The translations under genes were made by a program, and so were the position numbers. The notes beneath the pieces were generated by a model that was not told where the DNA came from, made no database searches, and saw nothing but the letters and a program-made list of their open reading frames with translations. DNA of 53,246 bases from Streptomyces narbonensis (GTDB taxonomy: Bacteria > Actinomycetota > Actinomycetes > Streptomycetales > Streptomycetaceae), in NCBI RefSeq assembly GCF_014649015.1, contig NZ_BMSF01000028.1, forward strand, positions 1 to 53,246, in the 5' to 3' direction. Shown in pieces: positions 35,297-43,865 of this stretch; the first letter of the stretch is position 1, and each line of letters begins with the position of its first letter.

Positions 35297-36289
35297 ATGA
35301 AGATGCTGATCAACGTTCCGGAGACCGTCGTCGCCGACGCGCTGCGGGGGATGGCCGCCGCTCATCCTGAGCTGACCGTCGACGTGGAGCGGGGAATGGT
35401 CGTGCGGCGGGATGCTCCCGTGGCCGGGAAGGTCGCCCTGGTGTCCGGCGGCGGGTCCGGGCACGAGCCGTTGCATGCCGGGTTCGTGGGGCCGGGGATG
35501 CTGTCGGCCGCGTGCCCCGGGGCCGTTTTCACCTCGCCCGTTCCCGATCAGATGGTGCGGGCCGCCGCGGCCGTGGACAGTGGCGCCGGGGTGTTGTTCG
35601 TCATCAAGAACTACACCGGTGACGTGCTCAACTTCGAGATGGCGGCGGAGCTCGCCGAGGACGAGGGCGTCCAGGTCGCGAAGGTCCTCGTCGACGACGA
35701 CGTCGCGGTCACGGACAGTCTGTACACGGCGGGGCGGCGCGGGACCGGAGGCACGCTGTTCGTGGAGAAGATCGCGGGGGCCGCCGCCGAGGAGGGCGCC
35801 CCGCTGGAGCGGGTGGAGGCGATCGCCCGTCGGGTGAGCGCGCGCTGCCGCTCCTTCGGGGTCGCTCTGAGCGCGTGCACCACCCCAGCCAAGGGCAGTC
35901 CGACCTTCGAACTCCCCGAGGGCGAGCTTGAGTTGGGTGTCGGGATCCACGGCGAGCCCGGGCGGGAGCGGCGCGGCATGATGACCTCGCGGGAGATCGC
36001 GGACTACGCCGTCGACGCGGTGGTCGAGGACCTGCGCCCGTCCGGGCCGGTGCTCGCGCTGGTCAACGGGATGGGCGGGACCCCGCTGCTCGAACTGTAC
36101 GGATTCAACGCGGAGGTGCAGCGCGTGCTGTCCGAGCGCGGGATCCCGGTGGCGCGGACCCTCGTCGGGAACTACGTGACCTCGCTCGACATGGCCGGCT
36201 GCTCGGTGACCCTGTGCGAGGTGGACGAGGAGCTGCTGCGGCTGTGGGACGCGCCGGTGCGGACGCCCGCGCTGCGCTGGGGACGGTGA
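35297..36289 (+). CDS. dhaK: Dihydroxyacetone kinase subunit DhaK
   Basis: 330 residues. Binds dihydroxyacetone covalently through the His in GVGIHGEPG (about 216-224); the VSGGGSGHEPLHAGFVG substrate loop (about 50-65) is intact. Together with DhaL and DhaM it phosphorylates dihydroxyacetone with phosphoenolpyruvate as the donor. GAGGAG lies six bases before the ATG. The stop overlaps an in-frame ATG of the next gene. Confidence 0.95.
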   Translation: MKMLINVPETVVADALRGMAAAHPELTVDVERGMVVRRDAPVAGKVALVSGGGSGHEPLHAGFVGPGMLSAACPGAVFTSPVPDQMVRAAAAVDSGAGVLFVIKNYTGDVLNFEMAAELAEDEGVQVAKVLVDDDVAVTDSLYTAGRRGTGGTLFVEKIAGAAAEEGAPLERVEAIARRVSARCRSFGVALSACTTPAKGSPTFELPEGELELGVGIHGEPGRERRGMMTSREIADYAVDAVVEDLRPSGPVLALVNGMGGTPLLELYGFNAEVQRVLSERGIPVARTLVGNYVTSLDMAGCSVTLCEVDEELLRLWDAPVRTPALRWGR

Positions 36290-36315
36290 TGCGGCGCATG
36301 GGAGGGGGAGAGGAC

Positions 36316-36954
36316 ATGGGCATGGGCTTGGGCATGGACGAGACGTTCGATGCGGGGTTCTTCGTGCGGTGGCTGGAGGCCGCGGCCTCGGCCGTGGACC
36401 GTGAGGCCGGTCGGCTCACCGAGCTCGACTCGGCGATCGGCGACGCCGACCACGGCGCCAATCTGAAGCGCGGGTTCGCGGCCGTGGCGGAGCTGCTCGC
36501 CGAGGAACCGCCCGCGACGCCCGGCGCGGTCCTCGTCTCCGCCGGACGGCAGCTGATCTCCACGGTGGGAGGGGCTTCCGGGCCTTTGTACGGGACACTG
36601 CTGCGCCGCACGGGGAAGGCTCTGGGCGAGGACCGGCGCGTCGGCCGGGAGCGGTTGGCGGAGGCGTTCGCTGTCGGGGTGGCAGCCGTGTCCCAGTTGG
36701 GCGGCGCCCAGGTGGGCGACAAGACGATGCTGGACGCGCTCACCCCTGCCGCGGAAGCGCTGCGGACCTCATTCGGGGCCGCGCGCACGGCGGCCGAGGA
36801 GGGTGCCCTCGCGACCGTACCCCTCCAGGCGCGCAAGGGAAGGGCCAGCTATCTCGGAGAGCGGTCGATCGGGCACCAGGATCCTGGGGCGACGTCCTCC
36901 GCGCTGCTGTTCGCGGAGCTCGCCGAGACGGCCCGTGCGGAGGGTGCCGCGTGA
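36316..36954 (+). CDS. dhaL: Dihydroxyacetone kinase subunit DhaL
   Basis: 212 residues, the ADP-binding subunit. The metal-binding Asp residues are in SAIGDADHGANL (about 41-52), with VGGASGPLYGT, VGDKTMLDALTPA and SYLGERSIGHQDPGA of the nucleotide lid. The start at 36316 is preferred because GGAGGGGGAGAGG precedes it; an ATG at 36289 overlapping the DhaK stop would add nine residues. Confidence 0.94.
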   Translation: MGMGLGMDETFDAGFFVRWLEAAASAVDREAGRLTELDSAIGDADHGANLKRGFAAVAELLAEEPPATPGAVLVSAGRQLISTVGGASGPLYGTLLRRTGKALGEDRRVGRERLAEAFAVGVAAVSQLGGAQVGDKTMLDALTPAAEALRTSFGAARTAAEEGALATVPLQARKGRASYLGERSIGHQDPGATSSALLFAELAETARAEGAA

Positions 36955-37361
36955 GCGGGGCCGCGCCGGTCGGCATCGTGCTGGTCTCGCACAGCGCGGA
37001 GGTCGCGGCCTCGGTCGCGGAGCTGGCCGTGGGCCTCGCGGGCGGTGGTGGTACGGCGCCGATCCTCCCGGCGGGCGGGCTTCCCGACGGCGGCCTCGGG
37101 ACCAGCGCCGAGCTGATCCTCGCGGCGGCGGAGGCCGTCGACGGCGGCGCCGGGGTGGCGCTCCTGGTCGACCTGGGCAGTGCGGTCCTGACGGTGAAGG
37201 CGCTGCTCGCGGAGGGCGACGAGCTGCCGGAGGGCGCCCGGCTGGTCGACGCGCCGTTCGTCGAGGGCGCGGTCGCGGCGCTGGTCACGGCGAGCGCGGG
37301 CGGGGATCTCGACGCGGTGGCCGCCGCGGCCTCGGAGGCGTACGCCTACCGCAAGGAGTGA
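36951..37361 (+). CDS. dhaM: PTS-type phosphotransferase subunit DhaM
   Basis: 136 residues, only the mannose-type EIIA domain. The phosphate-carrying His is His14 in LVSHSAEVA; GGLPDGGLGTSAELI and LLVDLGSAVLTVKALL are conserved. The HPr and EI parts found in enterobacterial DhaM are absent, as usual in actinobacteria. The GTG start overlaps the DhaL stop (GTGA). Confidence 0.94.
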   Translation: MSGAAPVGIVLVSHSAEVAASVAELAVGLAGGGGTAPILPAGGLPDGGLGTSAELILAAAEAVDGGAGVALLVDLGSAVLTVKALLAEGDELPEGARLVDAPFVEGAVAALVTASAGGDLDAVAAAASEAYAYRKE

Positions 37362-37403
37362 GTGAGGGATTCGTCCGGAAGGGGGAGCGATGGGAGCCTC
37401 CAC

Positions 37404-37433
37404 TTGATAGGCAAGTGGAGAGTTGCCTATTCT
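37404..37433 (+). promoter_or_regulatory. Promoter with overlapping ArsR operator
   Basis: A perfect inverted repeat ATAGGCAA (37407-37414) and TTGCCTAT (37423-37430) overlaps a promoter of TTGATA, 18 bases, TATTCT. The predicted start of transcription falls on or next to the GTG of the ArsR gene, so the mRNA is probably leaderless, and the protein would block its own promoter. Confidence 0.75.
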
Positions 37434-37439
37434 GGAGTC

Positions 37440-37742
37440 GTGGCCGACGACCTCTTCAAAGCATTGGCCGACCCCACCCGCCGCACGATCCTCGACGAGC
37501 TCGCCGAGAAGTCCGGACAGACACTGTTCGAGATCTGTTCGCGACTGAGCATGAAGCACCAGCTGAGCATCTCGCGCCAGGGGGTCTCCCAGCACCTCGC
37601 GGCGCTGGAGGCCGCCGGGCTCGTCGAGACCAGGCGGGAGGGGCGCTACAAGTTCCACGACCTGAACACGGCCCCGCTGCGGCACATCGCCGAGCGGTGG
37701 CCCGTGCGCGACACACCCGGACCGGAGAAGAGCACCTCATGA
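37440..37742 (+). CDS. ArsR family transcriptional regulator
   Basis: 100 residues: DDLFKALADPTRRTILDELAE, then LSISRQGVSQHLAALEAAGLVETRREGRYKFHDLN, the winged helix of the ArsR subgroup usually paired with SRPBCC or glyoxalase-like proteins. GTG 37440 is chosen over the longer frame from 37362 because it fits the promoter and the family start. Its stop overlaps the VOC gene (ATGA). Confidence 0.9.
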   Translation: MADDLFKALADPTRRTILDELAEKSGQTLFEICSRLSMKHQLSISRQGVSQHLAALEAAGLVETRREGRYKFHDLNTAPLRHIAERWPVRDTPGPEKSTS

Positions 37743-38131
37743 AGATCCATCTGACCAGCGTCTTCGTCGACGACCAGGCCAAGGCCGAGCGCTTCTACAC
37801 CGAGATCCTCGGTTTCGTGAAGAAGCACGACGTCCCGCTGGGCGAGACGGACCGGTGGCTGACCGTCGTCTCCCGCGAGGAGCCCGGCGGCACCGAGCTC
37901 CTTTTGGAGCCCTCCGGCCACCCGGCGGTCAAGCCCTACCGTGACGCGCTCGTCCAGGACGGCATCCCGCTGGCCCAGTTCGCGGTCGACGACGTGCGGG
38001 CGGAGTACGACCGGCTGCGCGGCCTCGGCGTCCATTTCACGCAGGAGCCCCTGGAGATGGGCCCCGTCACCACCGCCGTCTTCGACGACACCTGCGGCAA
38101 CCTGATCCAGATCGCCACCATCTCCGAGTAG
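37739..38131 (+). CDS. VOC superfamily (glyoxalase-like) protein
   Basis: 130 residues, two beta-alpha-beta-beta-beta modules (KIHLTSVFVDDQAKAERFYTEILGF and VHFTQEPLEMGPVTTAVFDDTCGNLIQI). Members include glyoxalases, dioxygenases and antibiotic-binding proteins; the substrate is unknown. Translationally coupled to the ArsR gene and presumably under its control. Confidence 0.92.
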   Translation: MKIHLTSVFVDDQAKAERFYTEILGFVKKHDVPLGETDRWLTVVSREEPGGTELLLEPSGHPAVKPYRDALVQDGIPLAQFAVDDVRAEYDRLRGLGVHFTQEPLEMGPVTTAVFDDTCGNLIQIATISE

Positions 38132-38137
38132 GGCACG

Positions 38138-38166
38138 GGGGCGGGCCGGTGACGCCCGGCCCCGCA
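38138..38166. terminator. Bidirectional hairpin between VOC and RidA genes
   Basis: GCGGGCCGG and CCGGCCCCGC pair with one bulged base across a short loop between the two convergent genes. Confidence 0.6.
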
Positions 38167-38176
38167 CTCCCGGCCG

Positions 38177-38569
38177 TCAGTCGACGATCGCGTCGACCTC
38201 GATCTCGACGAGCCACTCGGGGTCGATGAAGCGTGAGACCTCAACGAAGGTGGTGACCGGCCGGACGGTCGCGAACCGCTCCCCGTGCGCCCGCGCGGCC
38301 TCCTTCCAGAGGGTCACGTCCGTGAGCATGATCCGCGTACGGACCACGTCCTCCAGCGACGCCCCCGCCGCCTTCAGTGCCGCCTCGGCGATGTCCAGGC
38401 ACCTGACGGTCTGCCCGTACACGTCCCCTCGCGCGACGAGCGTCCCGTCGTCGCCGAGGGGGGCGGTGCCGGCGAGCGCCACGTGCGCCCCCTTGCGCAC
38501 GGCGCGGGAGAAACCGATCTCAGGTTCGAGCGGCGAACCGGAACTGACCGTCTGTCGTGTGTCGTCCAT
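38177..38569 (-). CDS. RidA family protein
   Basis: 130 residues of the YjgF/YER057c/UK114 (RidA) family. GFSRAVRKGAHVALAGTAPLG, VYGQTVRCLDIAEAALKAAGAS and DVVRTRIMLTDV match, with the Arg that binds carboxylates present in RTRIM. RidA enzymes hydrolyse reactive enamines and imines from PLP enzymes. The C-terminal WLVEIEVDAIV is standard. Confidence 0.92.
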   Translation of the reverse strand: MDDTRQTVSSGSPLEPEIGFSRAVRKGAHVALAGTAPLGDDGTLVARGDVYGQTVRCLDIAEAALKAAGASLEDVVRTRIMLTDVTLWKEAARAHGERFATVRPVTTFVEVSRFIDPEWLVEIEVDAIVD

Positions 38570-38668
38570 CGCCCGATGCTCTCAGACCCCCAGCTCGTGA
38601 GCCCGGGCGCCCTTGCGCGCCTTCGCGCCGGTGCCGGTGTCGGGATCCGGGACGGTGAGGCCGCCGCG

Positions 38669-38698
38669 TTGTGATGTACCTGGTCAACGCACTAGTGT
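38669..38698 (+). promoter_or_regulatory. Candidate promoter of the cbi operon
   Basis: TTGTGA and TAGTGT separated by 18 bases end just before the riboswitch, so transcription would start at about 38704-38706. Confidence 0.45.
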
Positions 38699-38699
38699 C

Positions 38700-38883
38700 A
38701 CAGGGCCTTGGTGTACGGGAAACCGGTGCAGTACCGGTGCGGCCCTCGCCACTGTGATCGGGAGTTCCGGCTCCACACCCGCGGGAGACCCCCTCGGGCA
38801 AGCCACTGGACCGTTGCGGGAGACCGCCGTGGTGTGGGAAGGCGGAGTCGGGACGTATGACCGTCAGCCAGGAGACCGGCCAG
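38700..38883 (+). ncRNA. Cobalamin riboswitch
   Basis: The conserved parts of the B12 aptamer are in the right order: GGGAA...CCGGTGCAGTACCGGTGCGG followed by CTCGCCACTGTGA, then CAAGCCACTGG, GGGAAGGCGGAGTCGGGACG and the 3' GTCAGCCAGGAGAC. It lies directly before cobalt-uptake genes. Binding of adenosylcobalamin would lower their expression. A short GGAGA-GGG-TCTCC helix at 38910-38922, over the ribosome site of cbiM, may be the translational switch. Confidence 0.95.
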
Positions 38884-38927
38884 GGTGCGTTGTCCATCCA
38901 CGAGGTGCTGGAGAGGGTCTCCCAACC

Positions 38928-39626
38928 ATGCATATAGCCGAGGGGTATCTGCCCCCCGTACACGCCGCCGCCTGGGGCGTCGCGGCCGCTCCGTTCGTCG
39001 TCCACGGGGTCCGCGCGCTCACCCGCGAGGTGCGGTCCAACCCCGAGTCCACCCTGCTGCTCGGCGCCTCCGGCGCCTTCACGTTCGTCCTGTCCGCACT
39101 CAAGCTGCCGTCCGTGACGGGCAGTTGCTCGCACCCGACGGGTACGGGCCTCGGCGCGATCCTCTTCCGGCCGCCGATCATGGCGGTCCTCGGGACGATC
39201 ACCCTGCTCTTCCAGGCCCTGCTGCTCGCCCACGGCGGGCTCACCACGCTCGGCGCGAACGCCTTCTCGATGGCGATCGTCGGCCCCTGGGCGGGGTACG
39301 GGACCTATCTGCTCGTGCGCCGGCTCGGCGCGCCGCTGATGGTGGCCGTCTTCTTCGGCGCGTTCGTCGCCGACCTGTCCACGTACTGCGTCACGAGCGT
39401 GCAGCTCGCGCTGGCCTTCCCCGACCAGGGCAGCGGCGTCATGGGCGCGCTGGCCAAGTTCGGCGGCATCTTCGCCGTGACCCAGATCCCGCTGGCGGTC
39501 AGCGAGGGCCTGCTCACGGTGCTCGTGATGCGCCTGCTCACGCAGTCCAGCAAGGGCGAGCTGAGCCGACTGGGCGTCCTGACCCGGTCCGCCACGAAGC
39601 GACCCGAGGAGGCGACCGCGCGATGA
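38928..39626 (+). CDS. cbiM: Cobalt ECF transporter substrate-binding membrane protein CbiM
   Basis: 232 residues with about seven helices. The N-terminus MHIAEGYLPPVHAAAWG supplies the metal-binding His residues of CbiM (Met-His at the free N-terminus), and GSCSHPTGTGLGAILF forms the conserved loop. Start confirmed by MHIAEG. The gene begins after the B12 riboswitch and overlaps cbiN by ATGA. Confidence 0.96.
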   Translation: MHIAEGYLPPVHAAAWGVAAAPFVVHGVRALTREVRSNPESTLLLGASGAFTFVLSALKLPSVTGSCSHPTGTGLGAILFRPPIMAVLGTITLLFQALLLAHGGLTTLGANAFSMAIVGPWAGYGTYLLVRRLGAPLMVAVFFGAFVADLSTYCVTSVQLALAFPDQGSGVMGALAKFGGIFAVTQIPLAVSEGLLTVLVMRLLTQSSKGELSRLGVLTRSATKRPEEATAR

Positions 39627-40030
39627 GCTTCACCGTCAGCCGGAACACGAAGATCAACGCCCTGCTGCTGCTCGTCGTCGTCGCGCTCGCGGTGCTGCCG
39701 CTCGCGCTCGGGCTCGGCGACCACAAGGAGGAGCCGTTCACCGGAGCGGACGCGGAGGCCGAGACCGCGATCACAGAGCTCCAGCCCGATTACGAGCCCT
39801 GGTTCAGCCCCCTGTACGAGCCGCCGTCCGGGGAGATCGAGTCGGCGCTCTTCGCCCTCCAGGCGGCGCTGGGCGCCGGCGTCCTCGCGTACTACTTCGG
39901 TGTGCGGCGCGGGCGACGGCAGGGTGAGGCCCGTGCCCTCGCGAGGGCGGCCGATCTCGATGAGGGAGGGGACGGGGGCGGTGCCGCTCCCGTGTCCTCG
40001 GTCCCCTCGGCCGGCAGCAAGGACGCGTAG
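39623..40030 (+). CDS. cbiN: Cobalt transport accessory protein CbiN
   Basis: 135 residues: TM helix 12-30, extracytoplasmic loop with GADAEAETAITELQPDYEPWF and PLYEPPSGEIESALFALQAALGAGVLAYYFG in the second helix. CbiN loads cobalt onto CbiM. The C-terminal 30 residues are an extra acidic and Gly-rich tail. Overlaps cbiM by four bases. Confidence 0.95.
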   Translation: MSFTVSRNTKINALLLLVVVALAVLPLALGLGDHKEEPFTGADAEAETAITELQPDYEPWFSPLYEPPSGEIESALFALQAALGAGVLAYYFGVRRGRRQGEARALARAADLDEGGDGGGAAPVSSVPSAGSKDA

Positions 40031-40036
40031 CCGCCC

Positions 40037-40786
40037 ATGCTGCCGATCGACGCGGCGGCGCACAGCAGTCGTTGGCGCCGCCGCCATCCTGCCGAGAAGG
40101 CCCTGCTCGGTTTCGGTCTCACGCTGTGCGCGGTGTGTCTGCCGCCGTGGCCGGGTGCCGTGCTCGTCGCGGCGGCCACGCTCGTGGTCCTGCTCGGCCC
40201 TGCCGGGGTCGCGGGCCGTCAGCTGTGGCGGGCGTTCCGCGTGCCGCTCGGCTTCTGCGTGACGGGCGCGGTGCCACTGCTCTTCGAGGTGGGCGGGGCG
40301 CGGGGGTTCGTGGCCCTCGCGCCGGGCGGTCCCGTCCACGCGGGCGAGCTGCTGCTGCGGACCGCCGCCGCCTCGCTGGGGGTGCTGCTCTTCGCCTTCA
40401 CGACGCCCGTGTCCGACGTGCTCCCCCGGCTCGTCCGCGCGGGGGTGCCGGCTCCCGTGGTGGACGTGGCGCTCGTGATGTACCGGATCATCTTCCTGCT
40501 CCTCGACTCCCTGTCCAAGATCCGGCAGGCGCAGGCCGCCCGGCTCGGGCACACCACCCGGGCGGCGACCTGGCGTTCGCTCGCCGGGCTCGGCGCGACC
40601 TCGTTCGTGCGAGCCTTCGACCGGGCGCAGCGCCTGCAGTCGGGGCTCGCCGGGCGGGGCTACGACGGGACCCTGCGGGTGCTGGTGCCCGCCGCCGCGG
40701 TCTCCCGCCGGTTCCTCGTTGCGGCCGTGGGGCTGCTCTGCGGGCTCGTCGCCCTCACTCTCGTACTCGAAAGGTTCCTGCCGTGA
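40037..40786 (+). CDS. cbiQ: Cobalt ECF transporter T component CbiQ
   Basis: 249 residues, several hydrophobic helices and the coupling region QAAR(L)GH and AQRLQSGLAGRGYDG that carries the two Ala-Arg-Gly-type motifs contacting the ATPase. It follows cbiN by six bases and its stop overlaps the cbiO start. Confidence 0.94.
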   Translation: MLPIDAAAHSSRWRRRHPAEKALLGFGLTLCAVCLPPWPGAVLVAAATLVVLLGPAGVAGRQLWRAFRVPLGFCVTGAVPLLFEVGGARGFVALAPGGPVHAGELLLRTAAASLGVLLFAFTTPVSDVLPRLVRAGVPAPVVDVALVMYRIIFLLLDSLSKIRQAQAARLGHTTRAATWRSLAGLGATSFVRAFDRAQRLQSGLAGRGYDGTLRVLVPAAAVSRRFLVAAVGLLCGLVALTLVLERFLP

Positions 40787-41658
40787 CGTCTCCGACGACC
40801 CCCACGAGTCCCGCGACCCCCGTGGTGGAGCTGGTGCAGGCGGGTTTCGCCTACGAGGACGGGCCGGCGGTCCTGTCCGGCGTCGACTTCGCCGTGGCGG
40901 AGGGGCGCGCCATCGCGCTCCTCGGGCGGAACGGCAGCGGCAAGACCACGCTGCTGCGGCTGCTCAGCGGCGGGCTGCGGCGCGGGAGCGGCTCGCTGCT
41001 CCTGGACGGGGCGGAGGTGACGTACGACCGGAAGGGGCTGACCCGGCTGCGGACGACCGTGCAGCTCGTGGTGCAGGACCCGGACGACCAGCTGTTCGCG
41101 GCCTCGGTCGGCCAGGACGTGTCCTTCGGGCCGATGAACCTGGGGCTGCCGGAGGAAGAGGTGCGGCTGCGGGTGCGCGAGGCCCTGGAGGCGCTGGACA
41201 TCGTGGCCCTGGAGGACAGGCCGACGCATCTGCTGTCGTACGGGCAGCGGAAGCGGGCGGCGATCGCCGGGGCCGTGGCGATGCGGCCCCGGGTGCTGAT
41301 CATGGACGAACCGACGGCGGGCCTCGATCCGCACGGTCAGGAGCGGCTCCTCGACGCCCTCGCGCGGCTCCGCGCATCCGGTACGACGGTGGTGATGGCG
41401 ACGCACGACGTGGATCTCGCGCTGCGCTGGGCGGACGAGGCCGCGGTGCTCTCCCCCGCCGGTCTGCGGACGGGTCCCGTCGCCGAGCTCCTCGCGGACG
41501 ACGCCCTGCTCGACGCGGCGCGGCTGCGGCGGCCGTGGGGCACGTCGGTGGCCCGGCTGCTCCGCGCCCACGGGCTGCTCGCCCCGGACACACCCGAGCC
41601 CCGGACGCCGGAGGAGCTGGATGCCTGGGCGGCCGCCCCGCCGCTTGCTACCGAGTAG
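40783..41658 (+). CDS. cbiO: Cobalt ECF transporter ATPase CbiO
   Basis: 291 residues. Walker A GRNGSGKTT (about 48-56), Q-loop VVQDPDDQLFA, signature region LSYGQRKRAAIAG, Walker B VLIMDEPTAGLD and switch His in ATHDVD. Energises cobalt uptake by CbiMNQ. GTG start overlapping the cbiQ stop. About 40 extra residues at the C-terminus. Confidence 0.95.
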   Translation: MTSPTTPTSPATPVVELVQAGFAYEDGPAVLSGVDFAVAEGRAIALLGRNGSGKTTLLRLLSGGLRRGSGSLLLDGAEVTYDRKGLTRLRTTVQLVVQDPDDQLFAASVGQDVSFGPMNLGLPEEEVRLRVREALEALDIVALEDRPTHLLSYGQRKRAAIAGAVAMRPRVLIMDEPTAGLDPHGQERLLDALARLRASGTTVVMATHDVDLALRWADEAAVLSPAGLRTGPVAELLADDALLDAARLRRPWGTSVARLLRAHGLLAPDTPEPRTPEELDAWAAAPPLATE

Positions 41659-41677
41659 TAGACATCACGTTCCGAAT

Positions 41678-41699
41678 CTTCTGCAACTAGTTGCAGAAG
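41678..41699. promoter_or_regulatory. Perfect 22-bp palindrome, likely PadR operator
   Basis: The core TGCAACTAGTTGCA is extended by four matching bases on each side to a perfect 22-base palindrome, 55 bases before the dienoyl-CoA reductase-like gene. The PadR-type regulator gene lies just behind that gene, so it is the likely ligand. Confidence 0.7.
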
Positions 41700-41754
41700 G
41701 GTGGGGGGTCCCCCGAGACTGAGGTCGACCGATCCTGCGCGAGGAGGCGCCCTC

Positions 41755-43791
41755 ATGACCGCGACCCCGACCCCCACCACCCCGTACCCGCATCTGCTGA
41801 GCCCGCTCGACCTCGGGTTCACGACCCTGCCCAACCGGGTGATCATGGGCTCGATGCACGTCGGCCTGGAGGAGACGGAGCACGGCTTCGAGCGCATGGC
41901 CGCCTTCTACGCGGAGCGGGCCCGCGGCGGCGTCGGCCTCATCGTCACCGGCGGCATCGCGCCCAACGAGGCCGGCCGCCCCTGGGACGGCGGGGCCAAG
42001 CTCACCACCGCGGAGGAGGTGGCCGAGCACCGGCTGATCACCGACGCCGTGCACGGCGCCGGCGGCCGGATCGCGATGCAGATCCTGCACTTCGGCCGGT
42101 ACGCGTACCACCCCGCCCTCGTCGCGCCCAGCGCGATCCAGGCCCCGATCAGCCCCTTCGTACCGAACGAGCTGACCGACGCCGAGGTCGAGCAGACCGT
42201 CGAGGACTACGCCCGCTGCGCCGAGCTCGCCAAGGAGGCGGGCTACGACGGCGTCGAGGTCATGGGCTCCGAGGGCTACCTCATCAACGAGTTCATCGCC
42301 GCGGCCACGAACCAGCGCACCGACCGGTGGGGCGGTTCGTACGAGAACCGCGTCCGCTTCCCGCTGGAGATCGTCCGCCGGATCCGGGAGCGCGTGGGCG
42401 AGGACTTCATCCTCGTCTACCGCCTCTCCATGCTGGACCTCGTCCCCGGCGGCTCCACCCTGGAGGAGGTCGTCCAGCTCGCCAAGGAAATCGAGGCGGC
42501 CGGCGCCACCATCATCAACACCGGCATCGGCTGGCACGAGGCGCGCATCCCCACCATCGCCACCTCCGTGCCCCGCGGCGCCTACACCTGGGTCACGAAG
42601 AAGCTGATGGGCGCGGTCTCCGTCCCGCTCGTCACCAGCAACCGCATCAACACCCCGGAGGTCGCCGAGGAGATCCTCGCCGACGGCCGGGCCGACCTGG
42701 TCTCGCTGGCCCGCCCCTTCCTCGCCGACCCCGCCTTCGTCGCGAAGGCCGCCGAGGACCGCGCCGACACGATCAACACCTGCATCGGCTGCAACCAGGC
42801 CTGCCTCGACCACACCTTCAACCTGAAGATCACCTCCTGCCTGGTCAACCCGCGCGCCTGCCACGAGACCGAACTCGTGCTCTCCCCCACCCGGCTCGCC
42901 AAGCGCGTCGCGGTGGTCGGCGCCGGCCCCGCCGGGCTCTCCTGCGCGGTGTCGGCGGCCGAGCGCGGCCACTCCGTCACCCTCTTCGACGCCGCCGCCG
43001 AGATCGGCGGCCAGCTCAACGTCGCCAAGCGCGTGCCGGGCAAGGAGGAGTTCGACGAGACCCTCCGCTACTTCCGCGTGCAGCTCGCCGAGCGCGGTGT
43101 CGACGTACGCCTGAACACGTACGTCACTTCGACCGATCTGGCGGACTACGACGAGGTCGTCGTCGCCACCGGCGTCTCCCCCCGCACCCCCGACATCGCG
43201 GGCGTGGACCACCCGAGCGTCGTCAGCTACCTGGACGTGCTGCGCGACGGCGCACCGGTCGGCGAGCGCGTCGCGATCATCGGCGCCGGCGGCATCGGCT
43301 TCGACGTCGCGGAGTTCCTCACGGACGGCGGGGAGGGCGCGAGCCAGGACGCCGAGACGTACTTCCGCCAGTGGGGCGTGGACACGTCGTACGAGAACCG
43401 GGGCGGACTGCGCGCCCCCGAGCGCACCGCGCCGCCGCGCCAGGTGCACCTGCTCCAGCGCAAGACCTCCAAGGTCGGCGCGGGTCTCGGCAAGACGACG
43501 GGCTGGATCCACCGCACCGAGCTCAAGCACCGGGGCGTCGCCATGGTGGCGGGCGTGTCGTACGAGCGGATCGACGACGAGGGCCTGCACGTGACCATCG
43601 ACGGGGAGCCCCAGCTCCTGCCGGTGGACACGATCGTCCTCTGCTCGGGACAGGACCCCCAGCGGGCCCTGCACGAGGAGCTGGTCGCCGCCGGCCGCTC
43701 GGCGCACCTGATCGGTGGCGCGGACGTCGCCGCCGAGCTGGACGCCAAGCGGGCCATCGACCAGGGCACGCGGCTCGCCGCCACCCTGTGA
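41755..43791 (+). CDS. 2,4-dienoyl-CoA reductase-like FMN/FAD/4Fe-4S flavoenzyme
   Basis: 678 residues. N-terminal old-yellow-enzyme barrel (about 1-340), then the iron-sulfur cysteines CIGCNQAC (about 343-350) and Cys of SCLVNP, an FAD motif VVGAGPAG (about 386) and an NAD(P) motif IIGAGGIG (about 508). The layout equals FadH, which removes conjugated double bases of fatty acyl-CoA during beta-oxidation, though related enzymes act on other enones. GAGGAG precedes the ATG. Confidence 0.9.
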   Translation: MTATPTPTTPYPHLLSPLDLGFTTLPNRVIMGSMHVGLEETEHGFERMAAFYAERARGGVGLIVTGGIAPNEAGRPWDGGAKLTTAEEVAEHRLITDAVHGAGGRIAMQILHFGRYAYHPALVAPSAIQAPISPFVPNELTDAEVEQTVEDYARCAELAKEAGYDGVEVMGSEGYLINEFIAAATNQRTDRWGGSYENRVRFPLEIVRRIRERVGEDFILVYRLSMLDLVPGGSTLEEVVQLAKEIEAAGATIINTGIGWHEARIPTIATSVPRGAYTWVTKKLMGAVSVPLVTSNRINTPEVAEEILADGRADLVSLARPFLADPAFVAKAAEDRADTINTCIGCNQACLDHTFNLKITSCLVNPRACHETELVLSPTRLAKRVAVVGAGPAGLSCAVSAAERGHSVTLFDAAAEIGGQLNVAKRVPGKEEFDETLRYFRVQLAERGVDVRLNTYVTSTDLADYDEVVVATGVSPRTPDIAGVDHPSVVSYLDVLRDGAPVGERVAIIGAGGIGFDVAEFLTDGGEGASQDAETYFRQWGVDTSYENRGGLRAPERTAPPRQVHLLQRKTSKVGAGLGKTTGWIHRTELKHRGVAMVAGVSYERIDDEGLHVTIDGEPQLLPVDTIVLCSGQDPQRALHEELVAAGRSAHLIGGADVAAELDAKRAIDQGTRLAATL

Positions 43792-43865
43792 TCCGGGTGC
43801 GGGGGCCACGGAGCCGTGATCCCCGCACCGTGATCCGTCCGGCCCGTCGAACCTAGGATGCGAGC

